Assembly (NCBI GenBank): GCA_040905445.1
Contig: JBBDRN010000044.1
Coordinates: forward strand, 1 to 64,000
Direction of reading: 5' to 3'
DNA from: SKPT01 sp040905445
Lineage (GTDB): Bacteria; Planctomycetota; Phycisphaerae; Phycisphaerales; Phycisphaeraceae
DNA length: 64,000 nucleotides
Below the pieces are notes generated by a model that had not been told where the DNA came from, ran no database searches, and was given only the letters and a program-made list of their open reading frames with translations. This document shows positions 44,951 through 53,156 of this stretch, in pieces; the stretch's first letter is position 1; each line of letters starts with the position of its first letter. A program made the translations under genes and the position numbers.

Positions 44951-45760
44951 ATGGGCGAGCGACTTGCGGGCAAGGTGATCGTCGTCGTCGGCGGCACGGG
45001 CGGTCTGGGGCTGTCGGCGGCGCGGGCGTGCGCGGCCGAGGGGGCGCGTGTCGTGGCCGTGGGTCGCAAGCTCGAGGGCGTCGAGCAGGCGAGCGCGGCG
45101 CTGGGCGAGGCGGGCAGCGCGATCGCAGGTGACGCGACCGACTCCGCCACGGCCGAGCGGGCCATCGCGCATGCGGTGAAGGAGTACGGCGGCTGCCACG
45201 GGCTCTACCACGTCGCGGGCGGCAGCGGGCGGAACATGGGCGATGGGCCGCTGCATGAGCTGACGGACGAGGGGCTGGACGCGACGCTGAGGTTGAACCT
45301 GAGCTCGCTGATCTACAGCAACCGCGCGGCGGTGCGCCACTTCATGGCCGCGGGCCAGGGCGGCAGTGTCGTCAACATGGCGAGCGTGCTGGGCTTCTCG
45401 CCTTCGCCGGCGCTATTCGCGACGCATGCCTACGCGGCGGCGAAGGCGGGGATCGTGGGGTTTACGAAGTCGTGCGCGGCGTACTACGGGCCGCGCGACA
45501 TCCGTTTCAACGTGCTCGCGCCGGCACTGGTCGACACGCCGATGGCGACACGGGCGGCGGGCGATGTGCGGATCATGCGCTACATCGCGAGCAAGCAGCC
45601 GCTGGACGGCGGGCGCATCGGTCGACCGGAGGACGCCGATGACGCGGCCGTGCTGCTGCTGTCCGACGGCGGGCGGTTTATTACAGGGCAGGTGCTCGCG
45701 GTCGACGGCGGGTGGTGCGTCAGCGAGGGGCAATACGCGGGAGGACCGCCGCCGTGGTAG
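44951..45760 (+). CDS. Short-chain dehydrogenase/reductase (SDR) family oxidoreductase
   Basis: A 269-aa NAD(P)-dependent enzyme. The nucleotide motif GGTGGLGLSAARACAAEGAR (TGxxxGxG type) is at about residues 13-32. The catalytic Tyr and Lys are in HAYAAAKAGIVGF (YxxxK), and the Ser/Asn segment is VNMASVLGF. The C-terminus GGRFITGQVLAVDGGW is the family end. It overlaps the ROK gene by 7 nt. Substrate unknown, perhaps a sugar or sugar alcohol given the kinase next to it. Confidence 0.9.
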   Translation: MGERLAGKVIVVVGGTGGLGLSAARACAAEGARVVAVGRKLEGVEQASAALGEAGSAIAGDATDSATAERAIAHAVKEYGGCHGLYHVAGGSGRNMGDGPLHELTDEGLDATLRLNLSSLIYSNRAAVRHFMAAGQGGSVVNMASVLGFSPSPALFATHAYAAAKAGIVGFTKSCAAYYGPRDIRFNVLAPALVDTPMATRAAGDVRIMRYIASKQPLDGGRIGRPEDADDAAVLLLSDGGRFITGQVLAVDGGWCVSEGQYAGGPPPW

Positions 45761-46662
45761 ACGCGATCGGCATCGACGTCGGGGGGACGCGGCTCAAGGC
45801 GGTGGCCCTGTCGCGCGGCGGCGAGGTGCTCGCCCGGCATGAGGCGGCGACGCCCGGCCACGACGCCGATGCGCTGGTCGAGGCGGTGCGCGCGGCGGTG
45901 AAGGCGGTGGCGGGTGATGCGGGTGGCGGGGGTGATGCACCGATTGGGCTCGCGGCGCCGGGGTTGGCGGCGCGCGACGGGCGGTCGATCGCGTGGATGC
46001 AGGGGCGGCTGGAGGCGGTGCAGGGGCTGGACTTTTCGCGGGCGCTCGGGCGGGACGTGACGGTGCTCAACGACGCGCACGCCGCGACGCTCGCGGAGGT
46101 GTGGCTGGGCGCGGCCGCGGGTGCGGATCACGCGATCGTGTTGACGCTGGGCACCGGCGTGGGCGGCGGGGTGATCGTGGACGGCCGGCTGCTGACGGGC
46201 GCGATCGGGCGGGCCGGGCACATCGGGCACATGAGTCTTGATCCGCATGGTGAGCCGGGGATCGCCGGCACGCCGGGGTCGCTTGAGGATCACGTGGGCG
46301 ATTACAACGTCGCGGCGCGCACGGGCGGGCGCTTCGCCGACAGCCGGGCACTCGTCGAGGCGGCGCAGGCAGGCGACGCGGCGGCGCGGCAGGCGTGGGA
46401 CGCGAGCCTCGACGCGCTGGCGGCGGCGCTGGCGTCGCTCATCAACGTGTGCGACCCGGAGGTGATCGTCCTCGGCGGCGGCGTGGCGCAGGCGGGCGAG
46501 GCGATGCTGTTCGCGCCGCTGCGTCGGCGGCTGGATCGCATCGAGTGGCGGCCGACGGGCCAGGCGGTGCGCATCGTGCCGGCGACGCTTGGGCCATGGG
46601 CGGGGGCGATCGGGGCGGCGCGGCAAGCGATGATGGAAGTAGCCACAGATGGACACAGATGA
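45754..46662 (+). CDS. ROK family sugar kinase/transcriptional-type protein (glucokinase-like)
   Basis: A 302-aa protein from GTG 45754, which has GGGAGG 8 nt upstream. The N-terminal ATP motif GIDVGGTRLKAVAL and the catalytic Asp of VLNDAHAATLAEVWLG (ND) are present. The second phosphate motif is TLGTGVGGGVIVDGRL. No DNA-binding helix-turn-helix precedes, so it is more likely a kinase. The usual zinc-site CxCGxxGC is absent. Residues 61-70 (AGDAGGGGDAP) come from nonamer units. The C-terminus (MEVATDGHR) comes from the ACACAGATG repeat. Translationally coupled to the SDR gene. Confidence 0.88.
   Translation: MVDAIGIDVGGTRLKAVALSRGGEVLARHEAATPGHDADALVEAVRAAVKAVAGDAGGGGDAPIGLAAPGLAARDGRSIAWMQGRLEAVQGLDFSRALGRDVTVLNDAHAATLAEVWLGAAAGADHAIVLTLGTGVGGGVIVDGRLLTGAIGRAGHIGHMSLDPHGEPGIAGTPGSLEDHVGDYNVAARTGGRFADSRALVEAAQAGDAAARQAWDASLDALAAALASLINVCDPEVIVLGGGVAQAGEAMLFAPLRRRLDRIEWRPTGQAVRIVPATLGPWAGAIGAARQAMMEVATDGHR
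45905..45940. repeat. In-frame nonamer units in the ROK gene
   Basis: Units gtggcgggt and gtggcgggg are read as Val-Ala-Gly-Asp-Ala-Gly-Gly. Confidence 0.6.
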
Positions 46663-46673
46663 ACACCGATGGG
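46641..46673. repeat. ACACAGATGA-type short repeat at the 3' end of the ROK gene
   Basis: agccacagatggacacagat continues as gaacaccgatggg. The stop codon lies inside. Related degenerate units precede oppA2 at 55972-56035. Confidence 0.65.
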
Positions 46674-46712
46674 ATGGGGGGCGTGGGCGCGGCGTCGGTG
46701 CTGACGTTCGTT

Positions 46713-46742
46713 GTAGAGTGGGTGAAGCGAAGCCCACCCTAC
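46713..46742. repeat. Inverted repeat, GTAGGGTGGG...CCCACCCTAC family
   Basis: gtagagtgggtgaagcg pairs with cgaagcccaccctac. The copy at 33489-33525 has the same layout. Confidence 0.75.
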
Positions 46743-46838
46743 GTGTTGTGGTTGTTCGAGGGGAACCCCGCGTGGGCGCGGGGGCTAAACGATTATGATC
46801 GGATCTGCAACGCTAGCGCGCACGCCACAGCCCCGTCG

Positions 46839-46941
46839 CGTCGAGGGTGGCACTGACAAGCGGAGTCCGCGGAGCTTGTCAGTGCGAACGCAGGCAAACA
46901 CTGACAAGGCCGAAGACGCCCTTGTCAGTGGCACCCGCTGT
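46839..46941. repeat. ACTGACAAG element, copy 3
   Basis: From gagggtggcactgacaagcg to cttgtcagtggcacccgctg. Both inner hairpins are present and the outer arms are shorter than in copy 1. Confidence 0.8.
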
Positions 46942-46970
46942 ACGACGCCTTGGGGTGATAATCTGAAAGC

Positions 46971-47032
46971 CAACCCCGCCCCCCAATCCCCACCCCCCAA
47001 CCCCCAACCCCAAACCCCAACCACTAGAGGCT
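46971..47032. repeat. CCCCAAC heptamer run
   Basis: caaccccgccccccaatccc to aaccccaaaccccaacc, with a 7-8-bp period. It lies directly ahead of the ATG of the MetE-type gene. Confidence 0.75.
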
Positions 47033-47039
47033 TGCCCCC

Positions 47040-48083
47040 ATGCCGACCCCGCTCCGCACGACCGTCATCGGCAGCTACCCGTTCCCCGGCTGGCTGGAGC
47101 TTGCGTCCGCGCAGCTCGAGCGCTTTGGCAGCGGTGAGGTCGCCGAGATGCAGCACGATGCCGTCGTCGCGGCGGTGCACGATCAACTGGCGGCGGGGCT
47201 CGATGAGATCACCGACGGCGAGCAGACGCGCTTCGACTTCAACCTGTCGTTCTACGGCTATCTGCGGGGGATTGATCTGGAGAGCCGGCCGCGGCGGCGT
47301 TTCGGGCCCGCGGGGCATGATCAGCGCGGTCGGCATGCGATCACCGGTGAGCTGGCGGCGCCGGACGGGCTCGGTGCGGTGGAGGAGTATGAGCGACTGG
47401 TCCACGTGGTTGACGCGCTCAGGCCCGAGCCGCGGCCGCGCCTCAAGGCGTCGATCCCGGGGCCTTACACGATGTCGGGTCGGCTGGTGCCCAACGACCG
47501 CTACAAGGATCGGTGGGCGGTGACGGAGGCGCTGCTGCCGCTCATTCGCGACGAGATCGCCCGGCTGGTGGACGCGGGCTGCGCGCACATCACGGTCGAT
47601 GAGCCGTCCATGAGCTGCTACGCGCATCGCGAGGATCCGGCGCGGTTCGTGGAGATTTTCAACCGCACGATCGCCCCGGCCGTGGGCAGGACGCGGCTGT
47701 CGACGCACCTGTGCTTTGGCAACTTCAAGGGCAGGCCCGTGGGTAAGCGGACGTACGCGCCGCTGCTGCCGGCGTTCCTGGAGCTGGACGTCGACGAGGT
47801 GCACCTGGAGATGGCCAACCGCGAGTTTGCAGAGCTGGAGGTGACGGCGCGGTTTGCCGAGCGGTTCGACGTGGCGGTGGGGGTGGTGGATGTCAAGAGC
47901 TATTACATCGAGCCGGTGGAGGAGGTGGCGGACCGCGTGCGGCGGTGCATGGCGCACGTGCCGGCCGAGAAGCTGCTGCTCGCGCCGGACTGCGGCCTGA
48001 GCCAGACGGCGCGGTGGGCGGCGCGGCTGAAGCTCGCCAACCTCGTGGCCGGCGCGAAGCAGGTGCGCCAGGAGCTGAGATGA
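47040..48083 (+). CDS. Cobalamin-independent methionine synthase-type protein (MetE C-terminal domain)
   Basis: A 347-aa protein that matches only the C-terminal catalytic half of MetE. The start TTVIGSYPFPGWLELA, the EITDGEQTRFDF segment, and the zinc ligands in STHLCFGNF (His-x-Cys), HLEMANRE (Glu) and LAPDCGLSQT (Cys) are all present. Such short core-MetE proteins methylate homocysteine or related thiols with a protein or small-molecule methyl donor. The stop overlaps the UlaG-like gene (ATGA), so the two are cotranslated. Confidence 0.85.
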   Translation: MPTPLRTTVIGSYPFPGWLELASAQLERFGSGEVAEMQHDAVVAAVHDQLAAGLDEITDGEQTRFDFNLSFYGYLRGIDLESRPRRRFGPAGHDQRGRHAITGELAAPDGLGAVEEYERLVHVVDALRPEPRPRLKASIPGPYTMSGRLVPNDRYKDRWAVTEALLPLIRDEIARLVDAGCAHITVDEPSMSCYAHREDPARFVEIFNRTIAPAVGRTRLSTHLCFGNFKGRPVGKRTYAPLLPAFLELDVDEVHLEMANREFAELEVTARFAERFDVAVGVVDVKSYYIEPVEEVADRVRRCMAHVPAEKLLLAPDCGLSQTARWAARLKLANLVAGAKQVRQELR

Positions 48084-48955
48084 TGAGCCTGATCGAGCCG
48101 GTGCTGAAGGATGATGCGCTGGTGGCGCAGATGCGCGGCACACAGCCGGGCGATGGGCTGGCGATCTGGTGGCTGGGGCAGAGCGGGTTCCTTGTCAAGA
48201 GCAGGACGGGCTGCCTGCTGTTCGATCCGTACTTGTCCGACTCGCTGACGCGCAAGTATGCGGACACCGACAAGCCGCACGTGCGCATGACCGCGCAGGC
48301 GGTGGACCCGGCGGCGCTCGACTTCGTGGAGGTCATCACCAGCACGCACAACCACACGGACCACCTTGATGCCGCGACGCTCGGGCCGCTGTTGGCGGCG
48401 AATCCCACGGGGAAGCTCGTGATCCCGGAGGCGAATCGGGCATTCGTGGCGGACCGGCTGGGTGTTGAGGTCGACGCGCCGGTGGGCGTGGGTGATGGCG
48501 ACGTGGTTGACGTGGCGGGTTTCCAGATCGAGGGTGTGCCGGCCGCGCACGAGGCGCTTGAGCGCGACGAGCAGGGCCGGCCGCGGTTCATGGGGTACAT
48601 CGTGCGGTGCGGCAAGTGGTGCGTCTATCACAGCGGCGACACGCTGTTGTATGACGGCCTGGTCGAGCGGCTGCGGGAGAAGCGGATCGACGTGGCGATT
48701 TTGCCGATCAACGGCAGGCGGCCGGAGCGGCGCGTCGCGGGCAACCTCGACGGGCAGCAGGCGGCGCAGCTTGCGCATGACATCGGCGCGCGGCTGGTGA
48801 TCCCCTGCCACTTCGAGATGTTCACGTTCAATACGGCGTCGCCGGGGTTGTTTGAGAAGAGCTGCAGGAAGCTCGGGCAGGACCATCGCGTGATGCGCTG
48901 TGGCGAACTGCTGGAGCTGGGCGGGGAAGGGCGATCAATGGACGATGGACAATGA
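48080..48955 (+). CDS. MBL-fold metallo-hydrolase, UlaG/lactonase-like
   Basis: A 291-aa metallo-beta-lactamase-fold enzyme. The metal motif THNHTDHLD (HxHxDH), HSGDTLLYDGL, and IPCHFEMF are intact. The pattern WWLGQSGFLVKS at the N-terminus fits UlaG-type lactonases. Its ATG (48080, or 48083) overlaps the MetE-type gene. The last residues (RSMDDGQ) come from the CATTGT inverted repeat. Substrate unknown, though a lactone or thiol-ester is possible given the MetE-type partner. Confidence 0.87.
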   Translation: MMSLIEPVLKDDALVAQMRGTQPGDGLAIWWLGQSGFLVKSRTGCLLFDPYLSDSLTRKYADTDKPHVRMTAQAVDPAALDFVEVITSTHNHTDHLDAATLGPLLAANPTGKLVIPEANRAFVADRLGVEVDAPVGVGDGDVVDVAGFQIEGVPAAHEALERDEQGRPRFMGYIVRCGKWCVYHSGDTLLYDGLVERLREKRIDVAILPINGRRPERRVAGNLDGQQAAQLAHDIGARLVIPCHFEMFTFNTASPGLFEKSCRKLGQDHRVMRCGELLELGGEGRSMDDGQ

Positions 48956-49025
48956 ACAATTCACAATGAAGAAGGGAAGCGACGATGTCTTTCATTGTGA
49001 ATTGTTCATTGTCCATTGTTCATTG
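48936..49025. repeat. Inverted heptamer repeat, CATTGT family
   Basis: Left arm caatggacgatggacaatg and on (35 bp) is inverted to the right arm (48991-49025) with two mismatches and a 20-bp loop. Within each arm the unit is 7 bp. Confidence 0.85.
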
Positions 49026-49028
49026 CGT

Positions 49029-49706
49029 TCACGCCGCGGGTGGGTCGGGGCCGCGCTCGTCTTCGTGGTGGGGGTTGTTGACGTGAAGGCTGATGGGACG
49101 ATGCGTCATGCGGTCGGCGGGGTATGGCCGCAGCAGCGCGCTCGCGCGGGAGGCGTTCTGCTGATCGGGGTCGAGCCAGGCGGCGTGGTCGTTCTCGTCG
49201 AGGATGACGGGCATGCGGTCGTGCAGGCGGGCGATCAATTCGTTTGCGGCCGTGGTAAGGATAACGCAGGTGTCGAGTTCGTTGCCATGCTCATCCTGCC
49301 AGTGCTCCCACAGGCCGGCAATGGCGAGCGGCTCGCCGTCGGCGCGTGTGAGGACGTGCGGCTGACGCGGGCCGGCGGCGGGCTTCGCCCACGCGTAGAA
49401 GCCATCGGCGGGCAGCAGGCACCGGCGGTAGCGCATCGCGGCACGGAAGGCGGGCTTCTCGGCCGCGGACTCGCTGCGGGCGTTGATCAGCCGATCGCCG
49501 ATCGCGATGTTCTTGGCCCACGAGGGCACCAGCCCCCAGCGCAGCAGGTCGAGCCGGCGGGCGTGCGTGTCCTCGCGCGCGCGGATGACGGGCACGGGCT
49601 GGGTGGGCGCGATGTTGTAGCGCGGTTCGAGGCGCGGCCGGACATCGCAGTCAAAGGCGCGGGCGATGTCGGCAGCGTTGCTCGTCAGGAGGTATCGGTT
49701 GCACAT
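49029..49706 (-). CDS. SRAP-domain protein (YedK/HMCES family)
   Basis: A 225-aa SOS-response-associated peptidase domain protein that forms a covalent thiazolidine link to abasic sites in single-stranded DNA and protects them. The catalytic Cys is residue 2 (MCNRYLLTS). Also conserved are RYNIAPTQPVPVI, the active-site Glu region GFYAWAK and the LHDRMPVIL His motif. ATG 49706 needs the Met to be removed to expose Cys2. An inverted heptamer repeat lies just upstream. No LexA box was evident to me. Confidence 0.9.
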   Translation of the reverse strand: MCNRYLLTSNAADIARAFDCDVRPRLEPRYNIAPTQPVPVIRAREDTHARRLDLLRWGLVPSWAKNIAIGDRLINARSESAAEKPAFRAAMRYRRCLLPADGFYAWAKPAAGPRQPHVLTRADGEPLAIAGLWEHWQDEHGNELDTCVILTTAANELIARLHDRMPVILDENDHAAWLDPDQQNASRASALLRPYPADRMTHRPISLHVNNPHHEDERGPDPPAA

Positions 49707-49710
49707 GGGT

Positions 49711-49789
49711 CAATGCACAGTGCACAATGAAAGGCACCCGGTGTTTGCTCATTGTGCATTGTGCATTGTGCATTGTCCATTGTTCATTG
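49711..49789. repeat. Inverted heptamer repeat, CATTGT family, copy 2
   Basis: caatgcacagtgcacaatga is inverted to part of the run at 49749-49789 (cattgtgcattgtgcattg and on). It sits between SRAP and manC. Confidence 0.8.
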
Positions 49790-49790
49790 A

Positions 49791-50891
49791 TCACAGCCAG
49801 CGCTCGCCGCCCGTCTCGCCCAGCCGGGCGTGGAGTTGCTTGATGCGCTCGGCGTGGTCCTTGTGGCAGACGAGCGTGGCGTCGGGGGTGTGGATGATGA
49901 TGAGGTCGCGCACGCCCATGGCCGCGACGAGGTGTTCCGGGTCGCTCGAGGCAAGCAGGTTGTTGGCCGCGTCGAGCGCCAGGTGGTGGGAGGCGGCGAT
50001 CGCATTGCCCTGGTCGTCGCGCGGGCGCGTCTCGGCGAAGGCGGGCCAGGAGCCGACGTCCAGCCACTGCACGGCCATGGGCAGGGCGGCGAGCTGCACC
50101 GCGTCGTCCTGCGACGCGGGTTCAAGCACCGCGTAGTCGACGCTGATCTTTTCGAGCGTCGGGTAGACCTTTTCCAGCGTCTGCTGGCGCAGCGGGCTGC
50201 CCCAGTCATCGGCGCACTGCATGATCCCGGCGTAGTTGGCGCGGGCGTAGCGCTGGATGCACTGGAGCATCGTCCTGCCGCGCCAGGCGAACATTCCGGA
50301 GTTCCAGAGGTAGCGGTCGGGCCCGGCGGCGAGGTACTGCTCGGCGGTGGGGCGGTCGGGCTTTTCCTTGAAGCGCTGGACGTCGAAGGCGCGGGCGTCG
50401 TGGTGGATCGCCTCGCCGAGTTGGAGGTAGCCGAAGCCGGTGGCGGGGTGGGTCGGGGCGATGCCGAAGGTCACGAGCAGGTCGTCGCGACTTTCGGCCA
50501 GCGCGTATCCGGCGTCGACGGTGGCCTGGAAGGCATCGACGGGCTCGATGAGGTGGTCGGCGGTGAAGACGCCGACGACGGCGTCGGGATCGCGGCGGGT
50601 GAGCACGGCGGTGCCGAGGCCGACGGCATTGAGCGTGTCGCGGCCGGTGGGTTCACCGATGAAGTGGTCGCGGGCGAGGCCTTCGACGCCGGCGAGGATG
50701 GCGTCGCGGTGGGATTCGCCGGCGCAGACGTAGATCTGGGTTTCGGGCAGCAGGCCGCGCAGGCGGTTGACGGCGATCTGGAGGAGGCTTCGGCCGTCGA
50801 TGAAGGGGATGAGCTGTTTGGGGCGTGCGGCGGTGGACATGGGCCAGAGCCGTGTGCCCGAGCCCCCGGCGATGATCAGGGCATACCTCAT
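49791..50891 (-). CDS. manC: Mannose-1-phosphate guanylyltransferase
   Basis: A 366-aa nucleotidyltransferase that makes GDP-mannose from GTP and mannose 1-phosphate for glycan synthesis. The pyrophosphorylase motif MRYALIIAGGSGTRLWPMST and the substrate segment FKEKPDRPTAEQYLAAG, with WNSGMFAWRG, are complete. It lacks the fused isomerase domain of long ManC. The ATG at 50891 replaces a 12-residue upstream reading. It is divergent from the ferritin-like gene. Confidence 0.92.
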   Translation of the reverse strand: MRYALIIAGGSGTRLWPMSTAARPKQLIPFIDGRSLLQIAVNRLRGLLPETQIYVCAGESHRDAILAGVEGLARDHFIGEPTGRDTLNAVGLGTAVLTRRDPDAVVGVFTADHLIEPVDAFQATVDAGYALAESRDDLLVTFGIAPTHPATGFGYLQLGEAIHHDARAFDVQRFKEKPDRPTAEQYLAAGPDRYLWNSGMFAWRGRTMLQCIQRYARANYAGIMQCADDWGSPLRQQTLEKVYPTLEKISVDYAVLEPASQDDAVQLAALPMAVQWLDVGSWPAFAETRPRDDQGNAIAASHHLALDAANNLLASSDPEHLVAAMGVRDLIIIHTPDATLVCHKDHAERIKQLHARLGETGGERWL

Positions 50892-51028
50892 GAACGATGG
50901 GATAGGTCGGGCCCGGCGGCGTGTCAAGAGACGGCGGGCGTGGCGCCCGGTGCTGACGGGCGTGGCCTAGAATCGATGGGCGTGCGCCCCGCGAGTGTTG
51001 GAGTTGTGCATACGAAAAGGAGGATTCG

Positions 51029-51550
51029 ATGAATCGATCCACCCGAGCCGACGTGCCCGCACCCACCGCGCAGATGGATGAGCCGACGCGGCAGCAGATC
51101 GTCAAGGAGCTGACGAGCGCGTACAACATGGAGGTCGAGACGGTGGCCAACTACCTGGTCAACTCGATCCACCTCGACGGAATGCTGGCGATGGAGGTCA
51201 AGGAGAGCCTGGCCAGTGACCTGGCCGAGGAACTGGAGCACGCCAAGCAGCTCGCCCGACGGATCAAGATCCTCGGCGGCAAGCCGCCGGGCTCGCAGGC
51301 GCTGAAGATGGAGCAGGCGCAGCTTCAGCCGCCGGATGACAGCATCGACGTGACGTCGGTGATCCGTGGCGTGATCGATGCCGAGACCGACGCGATCAAC
51401 CAGTACCAGCGCATCATCGAGATGACCGACGGGGTGGACTACGTCACGCAGGACCTGTGCATCAACCTCAAGGGCGACGAGGAGGAGCACCGGCGCGAGT
51501 TCGTCGGCTTCCTGCGCGAGTACGAGGCGATGCAGCGCGGGTTCAAGTAG
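51029..51550 (+). CDS. Ferritin-like (bacterioferritin-type) domain protein
   Basis: A 173-aa four-helix bundle. A perfect AAGGAGG lies 5 nt before ATG 51029. The two iron half-sites are E-x(n)-ELEH and E-x(n)-DEEEH: EVETVANYL and AEELEHAKQL in the first pair, DAETDAINQY and GDEEEHRREF in the second. It could store iron or act as a ferroxidase, or be a Dps-like protein. The nearby TAGAAT at 50969-50974 may be its -10 box. Confidence 0.85.
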   Translation: MNRSTRADVPAPTAQMDEPTRQQIVKELTSAYNMEVETVANYLVNSIHLDGMLAMEVKESLASDLAEELEHAKQLARRIKILGGKPPGSQALKMEQAQLQPPDDSIDVTSVIRGVIDAETDAINQYQRIIEMTDGVDYVTQDLCINLKGDEEEHRREFVGFLREYEAMQRGFK

Positions 51551-51560
51551 CGGCACAAAG

Positions 51561-51579
51561 CCGGAACCGGTGGTCCCGG
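51561..51579. repeat. GGGACC-family palindrome after the ferritin-like gene
   Basis: ccggaaccggtggtcccgg is imperfectly self-complementary and lies 10 nt after the stop. It may end the transcript. Confidence 0.55.
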
Positions 51580-51689
51580 TGAATCCGGACGCGGCTGCGT
51601 GCGGAGAGATGCTGCGGTGTTGAGCGCCCGTCGCGGCGTGGGGGGCCGTTCGCGCTGACTGTCGGGACCCACCGGGCCCGGCCTCGTCT

Positions 51690-51695
51690 TATACT
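51690..51695 (+). promoter_or_regulatory. -10-like TATACT before the MFS gene
   Basis: TATACT lies 21 nt before the GTG start at 51717, with GGTGG between as a possible ribosome site. Confidence 0.4.
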
Positions 51696-51716
51696 GGATA
51701 CGGGTGGCTGCTTGCC

Positions 51717-53009
51717 GTGACGCCCGCGTTGGAGGATGGTTTGCCCGCCCTCAAGGCCCAGTACTTTTTCAGCTTCGCCATTCTCGGCTGCCTGCTGCCT
51801 TACATCCCGGTTTACCTTCACGAGCAGGCGCTCGGCGAGGCGCAACTCGGGTACGTCGTCAGCATGTCGGGCGTGGCGATCATGTTCAGCCCGGTCGTCA
51901 TGGCGCTGCTCGCCGACGCCCACCTGCAGAGCCGAACGCTGCTGGCGTGGATGTTCGGCCTGTCGGCGCTGGCGCTGGTGGGGGTGTGGTGGGCGAGCGG
52001 GTTCTGGCCGCTGCTGGCGGCCTACGGGCTGTTCTGGCTGGCGTTCATCGGCACGCCGGCGGTGCAGGACGGTCTCAACTTCCGCGTCCAGGCGCGTCGC
52101 GAGGCCGACGGCCAGCCGCGTGTCGCCTACCACCGCATCCGCGTCTGGGGCACGGTCGGGTTCATGGTCCCGTCGCTGGCGATCTATGGCCTGCTGACGT
52201 GGGGCGGGGCGAGCGTCGGCGTGATCCTGCCCGTGGCGCTCGTGCTGGGCCTGGCGGGGCTGGCCAACGCGGCGCTGCTGCCCCGCGTGGCGAACGGTGC
52301 CGCCCCGCCACTTTCCGCGGCGAAAAGTGGCGGGGCGGCGGGCGAGGAGGAGGCGGACGAAGGTGCGGAACTCGACGCCCCGCCGGCGCCGCCCGCGGCA
52401 GGTTTGCCAACGCTTGCCGCCGCCCGCGCCATGCTCGAGCCTTCGATGCTCGTCTTTCTCGTCGCCGTCTGGCTGTGCATGCTCGCCAAGGCCGCGTACT
52501 ACGCCTTCTTTCCGTTGTATCTCACGCGGCAGCTCGGCGTGCCGATGCAGTGGGTGGGGCTGATTCTCAGTGTCGGCGTGCTGATCGAGATCTTCTTCAT
52601 GCTCGGGTTCGGGCGGCTGTTGCGTTTGCTTGGCCTGCGCGGGCTGATGGCCGTGGGCGCGGCGTGCGACGCGCTGCGGCTGGCGCTGCTGTTCGCGTAT
52701 CCCAACATCTACGTGGCCGTGGGGACGCAGGTGTTTCATGGCATGAGCGTGCTGGTCGTGCACGTGGCGCCGCAGATCTACCTCAACCACCGCGCCGGCG
52801 AACGGTACCGCAGCTCGATGCAGGGGCTCTACTGCGTGGCGGTGCTCGGCTCTGGGCAGATTCTCGGGGCGGCACTCGGCGGGCTCGTGGCGCAGGGCAC
52901 GTCGCTGGTGACCGTGTTCGGCCTCGGGGCGGCGCTGGGCGTCGCCGCAGCAGCGCTGTTTGCCATCGCCTTCCGCGACCGGCCCGCGATGGCGGAGATG
53001 GCGGCGTGA
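51717..53009 (+). CDS. Major facilitator superfamily transporter (MFS_1-like/HcaT type)
   Basis: A 430-aa protein with 12 predicted helices starting at GTG 51717. The N-terminal LKAQYFFSFAILGCLLPYIP and RVWGTVGFMVPSLAIYGLL are typical of the HcaT-like or nucleoside-permease-like MFS group. The loop between helices 6 and 7 (AAKSGGAAGEEEADEGAELD) carries a 16-bp perfect inverted repeat in its DNA. Substrate unknown; HcaT relatives take up phenylpropionate, others nucleosides. Confidence 0.85.
   Translation: MTPALEDGLPALKAQYFFSFAILGCLLPYIPVYLHEQALGEAQLGYVVSMSGVAIMFSPVVMALLADAHLQSRTLLAWMFGLSALALVGVWWASGFWPLLAAYGLFWLAFIGTPAVQDGLNFRVQARREADGQPRVAYHRIRVWGTVGFMVPSLAIYGLLTWGGASVGVILPVALVLGLAGLANAALLPRVANGAAPPLSAAKSGGAAGEEEADEGAELDAPPAPPAAGLPTLAAARAMLEPSMLVFLVAVWLCMLAKAAYYAFFPLYLTRQLGVPMQWVGLILSVGVLIEIFFMLGFGRLLRLLGLRGLMAVGAACDALRLALLFAYPNIYVAVGTQVFHGMSVLVVHVAPQIYLNHRAGERYRSSMQGLYCVAVLGSGQILGAALGGLVAQGTSLVTVFGLGAALGVAAAALFAIAFRDRPAMAEMAA
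52299..52339. repeat. 16-bp inverted repeat inside the MFS gene
   Basis: gccgccccgccacttt and aaagtggcggggcggc are exact complements around a 9-nt loop. The arms contain GTGGCGGGG, so the insert may be a palindromic form of the nonamer. Confidence 0.85.
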
Positions 53010-53156
53010 AGGGTTGGGAGTTGGAGATTGGGGGTTGGATTCGAGGCGGGTGTTAGCGCGTTGGGCGCACCCTGGAACTCGGATGCCGGAATGCCGAACC
53101 CCATGGCCCACACTCCGCGCCTTGCGGCGGCGCGGGGCCCGGGCCATCATCGTGCC

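Larger units (their letters stand above)
46663..47039. other. Repeat-filled gap before the MetE-type gene
   Basis: 377 bp with four repeat families: GTAGAGTGGG...CCCACCCTAC (46713-46742), an ACTGACAAG element (46839-46941), a CCCCAAC heptamer run (46971-47032), and a short ggctaaacg motif. No ORF. Confidence 0.7.
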
